Part shown: piece by piece, positions 1 through 8,770 of the stretch
How positions within the stretch are numbered: position 1 is the first letter of the stretch
Layout of the letters: each line of letters begins with the position of its first letter
Origin: Achromobacter spanius
GTDB lineage: Bacteria > Pseudomonadota > Gammaproteobacteria > Burkholderiales > Burkholderiaceae_B
Direction of reading: 5' to 3'
Assembly (NCBI RefSeq): GCF_029637605.1
Contig: NZ_CP121261.1
Span: 1,364,001 to 1,428,000, forward strand
Length of the DNA: 64,000 bases
The notes under the pieces: model-generated
The model's input: the letters and a program-made list of their open reading frames with translations, nothing else
Told to the model about the DNA's origin: nothing
Databases searched by the model: none
Program-made: the position numbers and the translations under genes

Positions 1-733
1 CTTGCAGGTGACGGGGGGCTACTTCTGCGTGCCGGGCCTGAAAGAGGTGCCGGACGTGCATGCGGCGGGCTTTCCCATTGCGCAGATTGATGCCGACGGC
101 GAATTCATCATCGGCAAGGCCGACGCCACCGGCGGCGCGGTGGATGCCCGCACGGTGAAGGAACAGCTTCTGTACGAAGTCCACGACCCCGCGCGCTATC
201 TCACGCCCGATGTCGTGGCTGACTTAAGCCAGGCGCGCGTCGTGGAATTGGGCGGCAACCGCGTTGCGGTACACGGTATCACAGGCCACGCGCGGCCGTC
301 CGAATTGAAGGTCAACGTCTGCTATCGCGGCGGCTGGCTGGCCGAAGCCGAGATCTCTTATGCCGGCGTGCAGGCGGAAGCGCGCGCCCGCCTGGCCGCG
401 GACATCGTGCAGAAGCGGCTGGGATCCGCCTTTACCTTGCGGGCCGACCTGATCGGCGCCATCAGCATCCTGGGCGACGACGCAGGCGAAATGCGCCGCG
501 CGCTGCCCGATTCCCATGCGCGCGATGTGCGCCTGCGCCTGGCGGGCGAACACGCAGATCGCGCCCAGGCCGAACGCATCCTGCGCGAAGTGACGGCGCT
601 GTACACCTGCGGCCCCGCGGGCGGCGGCGGCGTGCGCACGGCGTTGCGGCCCCGGCTGAACATGCTGTCGTGCACTATCCCCCGCGACGCCGTACACAGC
701 GGCTGGAACTTCCTGGAGGCCATCGCGCCATGA
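1..733 (+). CDS. AtuA-family (DUF1446) protein, C-terminal part, cut by window start
   Basis: The frame is open from the window edge, so the true start lies upstream; about 243 residues are visible. The segment TGGYFCVPG followed by a region around VNVCYRGGW resembles the C-terminal half of the acyclic-terpene-utilisation AtuA (DUF1446) family. Members sit in catabolic operons with acyl-CoA enzymes, but their reaction is poorly defined. The stop codon overlaps the start of the next gene in an ATGA arrangement. That gene encodes the domain which in longer AtuA proteins forms the C-terminus, so the two products probably form one complex. The Bug binding protein downstream suggests uptake and breakdown of an organic acid. 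Family call likely; function unknown. Confidence 0.75.
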   Translation, partial: LQVTGGYFCVPGLKEVPDVHAAGFPIAQIDADGEFIIGKADATGGAVDARTVKEQLLYEVHDPARYLTPDVVADLSQARVVELGGNRVAVHGITGHARPSELKVNVCYRGGWLAEAEISYAGVQAEARARLAADIVQKRLGSAFTLRADLIGAISILGDDAGEMRRALPDSHARDVRLRLAGEHADRAQAERILREVTALYTCGPAGGGGVRTALRPRLNMLSCTIPRDAVHSGWNFLEAIAP

Positions 734-1119
734 GCCATTCGTCAAACCCGCAGGCCGTGCCGCTGTATCGCCTGGCTCACAGCCGCTCTGGCGACAAGGG
801 CAACATTTCCAACCTGAGCCTGATTGCCTGGGACCCGGAGTGCTACGAGGTGCTGGCGGCGCAGGTAACCGAAGCGCGCGTGGCCGACTGGTTCGCGTAC
901 CGCCATCCCGCGCGTGTCACGCGCTATTTGCTGCCGACCCTGCACGCCATGAACTTCGTGCTGGAAGGCGTGTTGGACGGCGGCGTGAACGACGCGCTGA
1001 ACCTGGACACGCACGGCAAAAGCCTGTCTTTTCGATTGCTGGACCTGACGGTGGAGGTCAGTGCTGAACTGGCGCGCCGGCTGCCAGATGTACCCGGCGA
1101 CCGTCCCCCGGCCGCCTGA
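730..1119 (+). CDS. Small AtuA-associated protein (AtuA C-terminal-like domain)
   Basis: A 129-residue protein starting at the ATG that overlaps the previous stop by ATGA, which indicates translational coupling. The motif RSGDKGNIS near residues 20-28, a region around LHAMNFVLEGVLDGGVN and a final THGKSLS are typical of the small domain that ends full-length AtuA/DUF1446 proteins. Here it is a separate polypeptide. A longer reading frame begins at 670, but that start lies inside the previous gene and adds residues not expected for the domain. It probably acts as a subunit with the upstream AtuA protein. No catalytic residues can be assigned. Confidence 0.72.
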   Translation: MSHSSNPQAVPLYRLAHSRSGDKGNISNLSLIAWDPECYEVLAAQVTEARVADWFAYRHPARVTRYLLPTLHAMNFVLEGVLDGGVNDALNLDTHGKSLSFRLLDLTVEVSAELARRLPDVPGDRPPAA

Positions 1120-1162
1120 TTCTTTTCACCCCCCTATAAAAAAACACCACAGGAGACACAAC

Positions 1163-2128
1163 ATGCGCATTTCATCCAAGGGCCGCCTGGCCCTGTTGCT
1201 GGCCGCGGCCCTGCCCTTGACCGCCCTGGCCCAATCGTTCCCCACCAAACCCATCACCTTCATCGTGCCGTTCGCGGCCGGCAGCGCCACCGACCAGATC
1301 GGCCGCGCTATCGGTCAGGGCGTCACCGAGCAGACCGGCCAGGCCGTGGTCATTGAAAACAAGCCGGGCGCCAGCGCGATGATCGGCGCCGCCGCCGGTG
1401 CACGCGCCACGCCGGATGGCTATACGGTGTTGATCACCACAAACACCACCCACGCCGCCAATGAGCACCTGTACAAGTCGCTGACCTATCACCCGGTGAA
1501 GGACTTCGCGCCGATCACGTTGTTGGGCAAAGGCGGCCAGATCATGGTGGTGAACCCCAGTTCGCCGGCCAAGACCGTGGGCGAATTCCTGGCGCAAGCC
1601 AAGAAGCAGCCTGGCAAGCTGAGCTTTGGCAGCGGCAGTTCCAGCAGCCGCATCGCGGGTGAACTCTTGCAGCAGATGGCCGGTGTGCAACTGCTGCACG
1701 TGCCGTACAAGAGCAATCCGCTGGCAGTCACTGACCTGCTGGGCGGCCAGATCGACATGATGATTACCGACACGGCAACGGGCCTGCCGCAAGTCAAATC
1801 CGGCAAGCTGCGCGCGCTGGGCGTGACGGGCACGGCGCGCTCGCCGTTGGCCCCAGACGTACCGACGATTGCCGAAGCGGGCGTGCCCGGCTACGAAATG
1901 GGTTACTGGTTCGCGGCCTACGCGCCGGCCGGCACGCCGCCGGACGTGGTCAAGCGTCTGAATGAATTGTTGGTCAATGCCACCAAGGCCAAGCCAGCCC
2001 AGCAGTTCTATGCCCAGACAGGCACCGACGCCGCCAGCTCCACGCCGGACGAATTGGCCAAGTTCCAACAAGCCGAAGCAAAGAAGTGGGGCGAAATCAT
2101 CAAGAAGGCGGGCATCAAGCCCGAATGA
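1163..2128 (+). CDS. Bug-family tripartite tricarboxylate transporter substrate-binding protein
   Basis: 321 residues with a signal peptide (cut probably after LTALA, about residue 19). The mature protein begins with FPTKPITFIVPFAAGSATD, the usual first strand and anion-binding loop of Bug periplasmic binding proteins of Bordetella and relatives. VENKPGA-like (IENKPGA) and YKSN segments further on also fit. An AGGAG ribosome-binding site lies 8 bases before the ATG. Membrane partners TctA/TctB are not next to it, which is common for orphan Bug proteins in this family. Its place after the AtuA pair suggests it captures the carboxylic acid used by that pathway. The ligand cannot be read from sequence. 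A strong hairpin terminator follows. Confidence 0.9.
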   Translation: MRISSKGRLALLLAAALPLTALAQSFPTKPITFIVPFAAGSATDQIGRAIGQGVTEQTGQAVVIENKPGASAMIGAAAGARATPDGYTVLITTNTTHAANEHLYKSLTYHPVKDFAPITLLGKGGQIMVVNPSSPAKTVGEFLAQAKKQPGKLSFGSGSSSSRIAGELLQQMAGVQLLHVPYKSNPLAVTDLLGGQIDMMITDTATGLPQVKSGKLRALGVTGTARSPLAPDVPTIAEAGVPGYEMGYWFAAYAPAGTPPDVVKRLNELLVNATKAKPAQQFYAQTGTDAASSTPDELAKFQQAEAKKWGEIIKKAGIKPE

Positions 2129-2170
2129 TGCGAGCGGAGTTTGGCCGCCATGGCTGGTGGCCTGCCCCAT

Positions 2171-2206
2171 AGCAAAAAACCCATCGCATGCGATGGGTTT
2201 TTTGCT
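2171..2206. terminator. Bidirectional rho-independent terminator
   Basis: A perfect palindrome centred on CATCGCATGCGATG carries an A-run on the left and a T-run on the right, so it can end transcription in both directions. It lies between the convergent Bug gene (ends 2128) and fpr (ends 2233). Confidence 0.9.
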
Positions 2207-2232
2207 TGAAGGTGTTGACGCGTCGTTATCGA

Positions 2233-3009
2233 TTATTTATCAACAAACGCGCGTTCAACCACGTAGTCGCCCGGCTGGCCCACGCCCGGCGACACGGTGA
2301 AGCCGCGCTTGTCGAGCATGGCGCTGATGTCAGCCAGCATATGCGGGCTACCGCAGATCATGGCGCGGTCGGTTTCCGGGTTGATTTGCGGAATGCCGAT
2401 GTCGCTGCACAGCTTGCCGTTTTCCATCAGTTCCGTAATGCGGCCCTGGTTGCGGAACGGTTCACGCGTGACGGTGGGGTAGTACACGAGTTTGTCGCGG
2501 ACGACGTCACCGAAGAACTCGTTGTTTGGCAGTTCTTTCTCGATGAAGTCGGCGTAGGCCAGTTCGCTGACCCAACGCACGCCGTGAACAAGAATGACCT
2601 TGTCGAAACGTTCGTAGATATCCGGGTCTTTGATGATGCTCATGAAGGGCGCCAAGCCCGTGCCCGTGCCGAACAGGAACAGATGCTTGCCGGGCTTCAG
2701 GTCGTCGACAACCAAGGTGCCAACCGGCTTGCGGCTGACCAGAATGGTGTCGCCCTCTTTCAGGTGCTGCAGCCGCGACGTAAGCGGGCCGTTCTGCACC
2801 TTGATGCTGAGGAATTCGAGGTTTTCTTCGTAGTTGGCGCTGGCGATGCTGTAGGCCCGCAGCAGCGGTTTGCCTTCAACTTCCAGGCCGATCATGACGA
2901 AGTGGCCGTTGTGGAACCGCAAGGCCGCGTCACGCGTCGTGGTGAAGGAAAACAGGGTGTCGTTCCAGTGGTGCACGCTAAGTACGCGCTCAGTGTTGAA
3001 AGCAGCCAT
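2233..3009 (-). CDS. fpr: Ferredoxin--NADP+ reductase
   Basis: 258 residues, the normal length for bacterial subclass I/II Fpr. It moves electrons between NADPH and ferredoxin or flavodoxin through FAD, in the cytoplasm. The FAD motif RAYSIAS is at residues 51-57, the pyridine-nucleotide loop GTGTGLAPF at 114-122 and CGSPHM near 214. The start MAAFNTERVL matches the usual N-terminus. The upstream space (3010-3274) is shared with the divergent iron-transport operon and contains a short palindrome that may be an operator. Neighbouring iron uptake fits a role in iron or oxidative-stress metabolism. Confidence 0.93.
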   Translation of the reverse strand: MAAFNTERVLSVHHWNDTLFSFTTTRDAALRFHNGHFVMIGLEVEGKPLLRAYSIASANYEENLEFLSIKVQNGPLTSRLQHLKEGDTILVSRKPVGTLVVDDLKPGKHLFLFGTGTGLAPFMSIIKDPDIYERFDKVILVHGVRWVSELAYADFIEKELPNNEFFGDVVRDKLVYYPTVTREPFRNQGRITELMENGKLCSDIGIPQINPETDRAMICGSPHMLADISAMLDKRGFTVSPGVGQPGDYVVERAFVDK

Positions 3010-3025
3010 GTCGGATTCGTTGTAT

Positions 3026-3039
3026 TAGGGTTGACCCTA
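3026..3039. promoter_or_regulatory. Candidate operator palindrome upstream of fpr
   Basis: TAGGGT-TG-ACCCTA is a perfect inverted repeat with a 2-base spacer, 17 bases upstream of the fpr start codon. Its place over the expected promoter or leader suggests regulator binding. The regulator is not identifiable from the sequence. Confidence 0.35.
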
Positions 3040-3173
3040 TTCTACAGGTCTTGTTGGGAACTTGTCTCATTATTCCGTAATACGCTTATGCCGTATTGAT
3101 AGGGATCAAGCCTTGAACAGCCACCCCTTACGAATAGTTGAATGCGCCTTTGCTTCCTGTTATCGTCGCGTTC

Positions 3174-3192
3174 TCAGTTGATAATCATTTTC
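3174..3192. promoter_or_regulatory. Fur-like box upstream of fbpABC
   Basis: The 19-mer ending GATAATCATTTTC matches the classical Fur consensus at 13 of 19 positions, almost all in the right-hand part. It lies 82 bases before the iron-binding protein gene, the place expected for iron-dependent repression of that operon. Confidence 0.6.
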
Positions 3193-3274
3193 GTTAGCAG
3201 ACTGTTTTAAGCAGGGGAACGGCCAGGCTTTCGCCCTGCCCTTTCCTCTAGCAGCCCTAGCCGGAGTTCCCGAC

Positions 3275-4318
3275 ATGACCAAGCGTCCCCAATTGAATTC
3301 ACTGCTGCGCGCCCTCGCGCTGGCAGGCGCCGCCGCCTTCACCGTTTCAGCCAACGCCGCCGAAGAAGTCAGCCTGTACACCACTCGGGAACCCAAGCTG
3401 ATCCAGCCTCTGCTGGACGCCTTCACCAAAGAAAGCGGCATCAAGGTCAACACCGTATTCGTCAAGGACGGCCTGCTCGAGCGCGTCAAGGCCGAAGGCG
3501 CCAAGTCGCCCGCCGACGTGCTGATGACCGTGGACATCGGCAACCTGCTGGACCTGGTTGACGGCGGTGTGACGCAAGCGATCAAGTCGCAAACCCTGGA
3601 ATCGGTGATTCCCGCCAACCTGCGTGGCGCTGACGGCAAGTGGTACGCCCTGTCGCTGCGCGACCGCGTGCTGTATGTGGAAAAGGACCTGAAGCTGGAA
3701 TCCTTCCGCTACGAAGACCTGGCCGACCCCAAGTGGAAAGGCAAGGTCTGCATCCGTTCGGGCCAGCACCCCTACAACACCGCCATGATCGCGTCCATGA
3801 TTGCGCATGACGGCGCCGAAGCCACTGAAAAATGGCTGCGCGGCGTCAAGGCCAACCTGGCCCGCAAGGCCGCTGGCGGCGACCGCGACGTGGCGCGCGA
3901 CATCCTCGGCGGCATCTGCGACATCGGCCTGGCCAATGCCTACTACGTGGGCCACATGAAGAACGCCCAACCCGGCACCGACGCGCGCAAGTGGGGGGAT
4001 GCCATCAAGGTCATCCGCCCGACGTTCGCCAACGAGAAAAGCGGCGGCACGCACGTGAACGTCAGCGGCGCCGCCGTGGCCGCGCACGCGCCCCACAAGG
4101 AAAACGCAATCAAGCTGCTGGACTTCCTGGTGTCGGAGCCTGCCCAGGCGCTGTACGCCCAGGCCAACTACGAATACCCCGTGCGCAAGGGTGTGAAGCT
4201 GGATCCGGTCATTGCCAGCTTTGGTGAATTGAAGGTTGATCCGCTGCCCCTGACTGAAATCGCCAAGCATCGCAAACAAGCCAGCGAACTGGTCGACAAG
4301 GTCGGCTTCGACAACTGA
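3275..4318 (+). CDS. fbpA: Iron(III) ABC transporter, periplasmic substrate-binding protein
   Basis: 347 residues. A signal peptide ends at about SANA (residue 28). The mature start EEVSLYTTREPKL and the tyrosine pair Tyr223-Tyr224 in NAYYVGHM are hallmarks of the FbpA/FutA/SfuA group, where adjacent tyrosines coordinate Fe3+. The protein binds iron in the periplasm and delivers it to the membrane permease encoded next. A Fur-like box upstream and a strong hairpin just after the stop support an iron-repressed operon in which the binding protein is made in excess. The start is the ATG 9 bases after a GGAG-like site (CGGAG). Confidence 0.9.
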   Translation: MTKRPQLNSLLRALALAGAAAFTVSANAAEEVSLYTTREPKLIQPLLDAFTKESGIKVNTVFVKDGLLERVKAEGAKSPADVLMTVDIGNLLDLVDGGVTQAIKSQTLESVIPANLRGADGKWYALSLRDRVLYVEKDLKLESFRYEDLADPKWKGKVCIRSGQHPYNTAMIASMIAHDGAEATEKWLRGVKANLARKAAGGDRDVARDILGGICDIGLANAYYVGHMKNAQPGTDARKWGDAIKVIRPTFANEKSGGTHVNVSGAAVAAHAPHKENAIKLLDFLVSEPAQALYAQANYEYPVRKGVKLDPVIASFGELKVDPLPLTEIAKHRKQASELVDKVGFDN

Positions 4319-4372
4319 TCTTTCGATAGCCGTATGACGCTTATGGCGTGATGCGGCCGTCTGACAGTATTG

Positions 4373-4403
4373 GGCCTGTTCCCTTTTTTGAAGGGAACAG
4401 GCC
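4373..4403 (+). terminator. Intercistronic hairpin between fbpA and fbpB
   Basis: A perfect 13-bp stem (GGCCTGTTCCCTT / AAGGGAACAGGCC) with a 5-base loop, without a following T-run. It probably acts as a partial terminator or as protection of the 3' end of fbpA mRNA, lowering permease relative to binding protein. Confidence 0.7.
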
Positions 4404-4431
4404 TTGCCATTGATGCCATCGACTTTGAAGT

Positions 4432-6114
4432 ATGCACACTGAATCTTTGCCCCGGCCCCTGCCCCGGCCGATGCGCCTGCGCTGGACAGAACGCGGCGCC
4501 GGCTGGCTGGCGGGCGCCGGGCTGATCGCCCTGGCCGTTCTGGCCCCCGTGCTGACGTTGGGCTGGTGGGCGTTGGGTGGTGACCTGGCGCATTGGCAGC
4601 ACCTGGCCAGCTACGTGCTGCCGCAAGCGCTTGCAAACACCGCGATGCTGCTGGCAGGCGTGGGCGTGGTCGTCACACTGCTGGGTACGGGCGCGGCCTG
4701 GCTGGTGACCGCCTACGACTTTCCCACGCGCCGCATTCTGACCTGGGCGCTATTGCTGCCGCTGGCGGTACCCACTTACATCATTGCGTTTGCCTACCTG
4801 GACCTGCTGCACCCCATCGGCCCCATCCAGACCGCCATCCGCGCGCTGCTGGGCTACGACAGCCCGCGCGATTTCCGCTTGCCTGACCTGCGGTCGATCT
4901 ACGGCGCCATCTTCGTGCTGGGTTTCGTGCTGTACCCCTACGTCTACCTGAGCACCCGCGTGATGTTCATGACGCAGGCGGCCAGCCTGTTGGAAGCCGC
5001 GCGTACCTTGGGCGCGGGCCGCGTGGCCGTGTTTTGCCGGGTGGCCCTGCCGTTGGCGCGCCCCGCCATCGTGGTGGGCGTCAGCCTGGCCTTGCTGGAA
5101 ACCTTGAATGACATTGGCGCGTCTGAATTCCTGGGGGTGCAGACGTTGACGGTGTCGGTCTACACCACCTGGGTGACGCGGTCCGACCTGGCCGGCGCGG
5201 CGCAGATTGCGCTGACGATGCTGGCCATCGTGATTGGGCTGATCCTGCTGGAACGCCACGGCCGCAAGCGGCAACGCTATGCCAACACGCAGCGCATGCG
5301 GCCGATGCAGGCGCGCCGGCTGCACGGGCCGGCCGCCGCCATCGCCGCCGTGCTGGGCTGGATTCCCGTGGTGCTGGGCTTTGTGGCGCCTGCCTTGTAC
5401 CTGGTCGTGGAAACCTACAAGCGCCTGCATTTGGTGGGCGGCGTGTCCGAGCAACTGATCAATGGCCTGAGCAATACACTGATCGTGGCGTTCAGTGCCA
5501 CCATCGTCACGCTGCTTTGCGGCTTGATCGTGGCGTGGGCCGGCCGCACCTTGCGTGAAAGCGCGGGATTCAATCCCGGCCGCGCGTGCGCGCGCATAGC
5601 CAGCCTGGGCTACGCGGTGCCCGGCACCGTCCTGGCGATCGGGCTGCTGACACCTTTCGTGTGGATAGACACCGCGGTCGCCAAGGTCTTTGGCGGAACC
5701 GGGCTGTTCCTGATGGGATCCATGGCCGCGCTGGTATGTGCCTACGTGATCCGATTCCTGGCCATTTCCACCGGCGCACTGGAAGCCGGACTTGCGCGCA
5801 TTCCGCCTTCGCTTGAGCAAGCATCGCGCCTGTTGGGCGAAAGCGCTGGCGGCACCTTGCGCCGCGTCCACCTGCCCTTGCTGCGGCCCGCGCTGGCGGC
5901 CAGTGCCCTGTTGGTGTTCGTGGATGCCATGAAGGAGCTGCCCGCCACCCTGCTACTGCGCCCCATGAATTTCGACACGCTGGCAACCTGGCTGTACGCT
6001 GAAGCCGCCCGCGGCACGTACGAGGAAGGCGCCGTGGCGGCGCTGGCGATCGTGCTGGCCGGCCTTCTGCCCGTCATCCTGCTGGCGCGCACCAATCTGA
6101 AAATGGGACATTGA
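4432..6114 (+). CDS. fbpB: Iron(III) ABC transporter, fused permease
   Basis: 560 residues with about twelve hydrophobic membrane segments arranged as two homologous permease halves. Each half carries the cytoplasmic EAA-type loop that contacts the ATPase: EAARTLGAGRVAVFCRVALP in the first and EQASRLLGESAGGTLRRVHL in the second. This fused design is typical of FbpB/SfuB/HitB ferric iron permeases. The gene lies 113 bases after fbpA, past a hairpin, and its stop overlaps the region where the ATPase gene begins. No strong ribosome-binding site is visible at the chosen ATG, so a slightly later start is possible. Confidence 0.9.
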   Translation: MHTESLPRPLPRPMRLRWTERGAGWLAGAGLIALAVLAPVLTLGWWALGGDLAHWQHLASYVLPQALANTAMLLAGVGVVVTLLGTGAAWLVTAYDFPTRRILTWALLLPLAVPTYIIAFAYLDLLHPIGPIQTAIRALLGYDSPRDFRLPDLRSIYGAIFVLGFVLYPYVYLSTRVMFMTQAASLLEAARTLGAGRVAVFCRVALPLARPAIVVGVSLALLETLNDIGASEFLGVQTLTVSVYTTWVTRSDLAGAAQIALTMLAIVIGLILLERHGRKRQRYANTQRMRPMQARRLHGPAAAIAAVLGWIPVVLGFVAPALYLVVETYKRLHLVGGVSEQLINGLSNTLIVAFSATIVTLLCGLIVAWAGRTLRESAGFNPGRACARIASLGYAVPGTVLAIGLLTPFVWIDTAVAKVFGGTGLFLMGSMAALVCAYVIRFLAISTGALEAGLARIPPSLEQASRLLGESAGGTLRRVHLPLLRPALAASALLVFVDAMKELPATLLLRPMNFDTLATWLYAEAARGTYEEGAVAALAIVLAGLLPVILLARTNLKMGH

Positions 6115-6119
6115 TCATC

Positions 6120-6896
6120 GTGCCCGATCTCTTAGAAATCGAACATCTTTCCCTGGCTTACGACACGCCCAAGGGCTTGAAACCCGTTGTGCAGGATCTG
6201 TCGCTGGGTCTGCCCGTGGGTCATATCGGCTGCTTGCTGGGGGAATCCGGCTGCGGCAAGACGACGGTGCTGCGCGCCATTGCCGGCTTTGAACCCGTAC
6301 GCGCCGGTCGCATCCTGCTGGACGGTACGGTGATCTCGTCGCCTACCGAACAAGTCGCGCCCGAACACCGCCGCGTCGGCATGATGTTCCAGGATTACGC
6401 GCTGTTTCCCCACCTGACGGTGGCGCTGAACGTCGCTTTCGGCCTGCGCAAGCTGCCGCGCGCCGAGCGCGCCCGCCGTGTCGAAGAAATGCTGACCTTG
6501 GTGGGCCTGGCCCATGCCGCCAACAGCTATCCGCACGAGATCTCGGGAGGCCAGCAACAGCGCGTGGCGCTGGCGCGCGCGCTGGCGCCCTCGCCCGACC
6601 TGCTGTTGCTGGACGAGCCGTTTTCCAACCTGGACGTGGACACGCGCGAGCGCCTGGCATTCGAAGTGCGCGATATCCTCAAGACGACCGGCCACACGGC
6701 CATGCTCGTCACGCACAACCAGGCCGAAGCCTTCGCCATCGCGGACCGCATCGGGGTAATGAGCCAGGGCAGCATCGCGCAGTGGGACACCCCCTATAAC
6801 CTGCACCATCGCCCCAGCAACGACTTCGTGCGCGACTTCATCCGCCGCGAAGCCTTGGAAGAACAGCGAGAGCAGGCTTTTGCCCGCGGGCGCTGA
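6120..6896 (+). CDS. fbpC: Iron(III) ABC transporter, ATP-binding protein
   Basis: About 258 residues. Walker A GESGCGKTT, Q-loop FQDYALFPHLTV, signature [15 protein letters not shown], Walker B LLLLDEPFSNLD and the switch histidine in VTHNQAEA are all present, so it should hydrolyse ATP to drive iron import. It is shorter than typical FbpC proteins (about 350), lacking the long C-terminal regulatory domain. The frame also allows a TTG start at 6111 overlapping the permease stop; GTG at 6120 (MPDLLEIEHL) is preferred because it gives a better spacing to GGGA at 6105. The downstream pirin gene is convergent, 25 bases away. Confidence 0.88.
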   Translation: MPDLLEIEHLSLAYDTPKGLKPVVQDLSLGLPVGHIGCLLGESGCGKTTVLRAIAGFEPVRAGRILLDGTVISSPTEQVAPEHRRVGMMFQDYALFPHLTVALNVAFGLRKLPRAERARRVEEMLTLVGLAHAANSYPHEISGGQQQRVALARALAPSPDLLLLDEPFSNLDVDTRERLAFEVRDILKTTGHTAMLVTHNQAEAFAIADRIGVMSQGSIAQWDTPYNLHHRPSNDFVRDFIRREALEEQREQAFARGR

Positions 6897-6921
6897 ACGT
6901 TACGCGATGCGCCGCCGGTAA

Positions 6922-7827
6922 TCAGGCGCGCGGTTCGGGCAGCGGGATGAATTCCGTTTCGTCGCCCGGCACAACCTGATCGAAACGCGTGCGCTGCCAA
7001 TCCTGCTTGGCTTGTTCGATACGGTCCTTGTTGCTGGATACGAAGTTCCACCAGACGTAGCGCGGGCCATCCAGGGGCTCGCCGCCGATCACGGCGAAAC
7101 GGGCGGCGGTAATGGCGCGAATCTGCACCGGGCGGCCGGGAGCAAAGACGACCAGCCTGCCGCTTTCAAAGACTTGCCCGTCGACTTCGACGGTGCCTTG
7201 CGCCAGGTAGGCGGCGCGCTCTTCGTATTCCGCCGGCAGTACCGTGGTGGCGCCGGCTTGCAACTGCAGGTCGCCATAAAAGAGTGGTGACAGCGTCTTG
7301 ACGGACGACGTTTTGCCGAACAGCGAGCCCGCCACGACCTGGGCGCGCACGCCCTCGCCTTCAATCACCGGCTGCGCGTCCAACCCGTAGTGCGTGAAGC
7401 CGGGATCCGTTTCTTCGTACTTGGTGGGCAGGCCCACCCAAATTTGCAGGCCACAGAGGCGTTGCGGCGACAGGCGGGCTTCGGGCGACGAACGCTCGGA
7501 GTGCACGATGCCGCGCCCCGCCGTCATCCAGTTCACTTCGCCAGGAAGAATGGTCTGGGTATGGCCGGCACCGTCGCGATGCACCATTGACCCTTCATAC
7601 AGATAGGTCACCGTGGACAGGCCGATATGCGGATGCGGCCGCACGTCGATGCCGGCGCCCACGTCAAAATCGGCGGGACCCATGTGGTCCAGGAATACGA
7701 ACGGCCCAACCGTGCGACGCTGCGCCGACGGAATGGCGCGCCGGACGGAAAAGCCGCCCAGGTCGCTGGTGCGCGGCACGACGATGGTTTCGATCTGGCT
7801 TTCGCCTGCTTCGGACAAGGTGGACAT
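6922..7827 (-). CDS. Pirin family protein (larger paralogue)
   Basis: 301 residues with the bicupin pirin fold. In the N-terminal cupin, VRPHPHIGLSTVTYLYEG supplies the metal-binding histidines, followed by HSE in GRGIVHSERS. The C-terminal cupin is more degenerate. Pirins bind Fe(II); some have quercetin dioxygenase activity and others modulate transcription factors or metabolic enzymes. It follows a second, smaller pirin gene on the same strand, with a terminator-like hairpin between them. A GGAG-type site precedes the ATG. The physiological substrate is not deducible. Confidence 0.88.
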   Translation of the reverse strand: MSTLSEAGESQIETIVVPRTSDLGGFSVRRAIPSAQRRTVGPFVFLDHMGPADFDVGAGIDVRPHPHIGLSTVTYLYEGSMVHRDGAGHTQTILPGEVNWMTAGRGIVHSERSSPEARLSPQRLCGLQIWVGLPTKYEETDPGFTHYGLDAQPVIEGEGVRAQVVAGSLFGKTSSVKTLSPLFYGDLQLQAGATTVLPAEYEERAAYLAQGTVEVDGQVFESGRLVVFAPGRPVQIRAITAARFAVIGGEPLDGPRYVWWNFVSSNKDRIEQAKQDWQRTRFDQVVPGDETEFIPLPEPRA

Positions 7828-7892
7828 GGTGTAGAGCTCCGCATGAATTGGCCAACGGCCATCTTAAGGCCCATTGGCCTCATCAATAACAA

Positions 7893-7919
7893 GCCGGGCG
7901 GAAACTGCTTCCGCCCGGC
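7893..7919 (-). terminator. Terminator between the two pirin genes
   Basis: Perfect 11-bp stem (GCCGGGCGGAA / TTCCGCCCGGC) with a 5-base loop. On the minus strand it is followed by TTGTTATT. It lies directly after the smaller pirin gene. Confidence 0.75.
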
Positions 7920-7928
7920 GCCCGTGGC

Positions 7929-8627
7929 TTACGCCAGGTCAAACACCAGCACTTCGGCCTTCTTGCCGGCCGACAATTCGACACGGGTTTCATCCGTGAT
8001 GGCCGCCGCGTCGCCACCCGACAGCTCAACGCCGTTGACCGTCAAGCTGCCGCGCGCCACGTGGACCCAGGCCCGACGACCCGCTGCCAGCTTCAGCGTG
8101 GCGGATTCGTCGCCATCAAACAGGCCACCATAAAGCCGCGCGTCTTGATGGATCTTCATCGAACCGTCTTCGCCATCGGGCGACACCAGGGCTTGCAGAC
8201 GGCCACGCTTTTGCGCATCGCTGAATTCGCGCTCTTCGTATTCCGGCGCAATACCGGTCACGTCGGGCTCGATCCAGATTTGCAGCATGTGCGTTTCGGT
8301 GTCGGGCAGCGGGTTGAATTCGGAGTGCATCACGCCACGCCCCGCGCTCATCCGCTGCACATTGCCCGGCTTGATGGTCGAGCCGCTGCCCATGCTGTCC
8401 TTGTGGGCGATGGCACCGTCCAGCACATAGGTAATGATCTCCATGTCGCGATGGCCGTGGGTGCCAAAACCGCGTCCGGCGGCAATGCGGTCGTCGTTGA
8501 TGACGCGCAGCGAGCCAAAGCCCATGTGAGCCGGGTCGTAGTAGTTGGCAAAGGAAAAGGTATGAAACGAATCCAGCCATCCGTGGTTGGCGTGACCCCG
8601 TTCGTTAGCGCGGCGAATCGTAAGCAT
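7929..8627 (-). CDS. Pirin family protein, YhhW-type (quercetin 2,3-dioxygenase-like)
   Basis: 232 residues beginning MLTIRRANERGHANHGWLDS, which closely follows the start of Escherichia coli YhhW. GTHGHRDMEIITYVLDG and MSAGRGVMHSEFN hold the cupin metal ligands (His, His, His, Glu). YhhW has quercetin 2,3-dioxygenase activity, but the natural substrate is uncertain. The ATG at 8627 is chosen because an AGGAGT site sits 5 bases before it; a longer frame to 8645 lacks such a site. The divergent LysR gene 157 bases away is a plausible regulator. Confidence 0.9.
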   Translation of the reverse strand: MLTIRRANERGHANHGWLDSFHTFSFANYYDPAHMGFGSLRVINDDRIAAGRGFGTHGHRDMEIITYVLDGAIAHKDSMGSGSTIKPGNVQRMSAGRGVMHSEFNPLPDTETHMLQIWIEPDVTGIAPEYEEREFSDAQKRGRLQALVSPDGEDGSMKIHQDARLYGGLFDGDESATLKLAAGRRAWVHVARGSLTVNGVELSGGDAAAITDETRVELSAGKKAEVLVFDLA

Positions 8628-8770
8628 TGTGGACTCCTGTTTCAATAATATGAATGGTTGTCGGGGTGCGCTGGCAGCTCTGTTTCGTTGCCGTTTCGCT
8701 GCACCCCTGGCATGAGTGATATTCTGCGCGCGCCAGATAGGCGTTTCGGCGCTATATTTTGACGAGTTTG

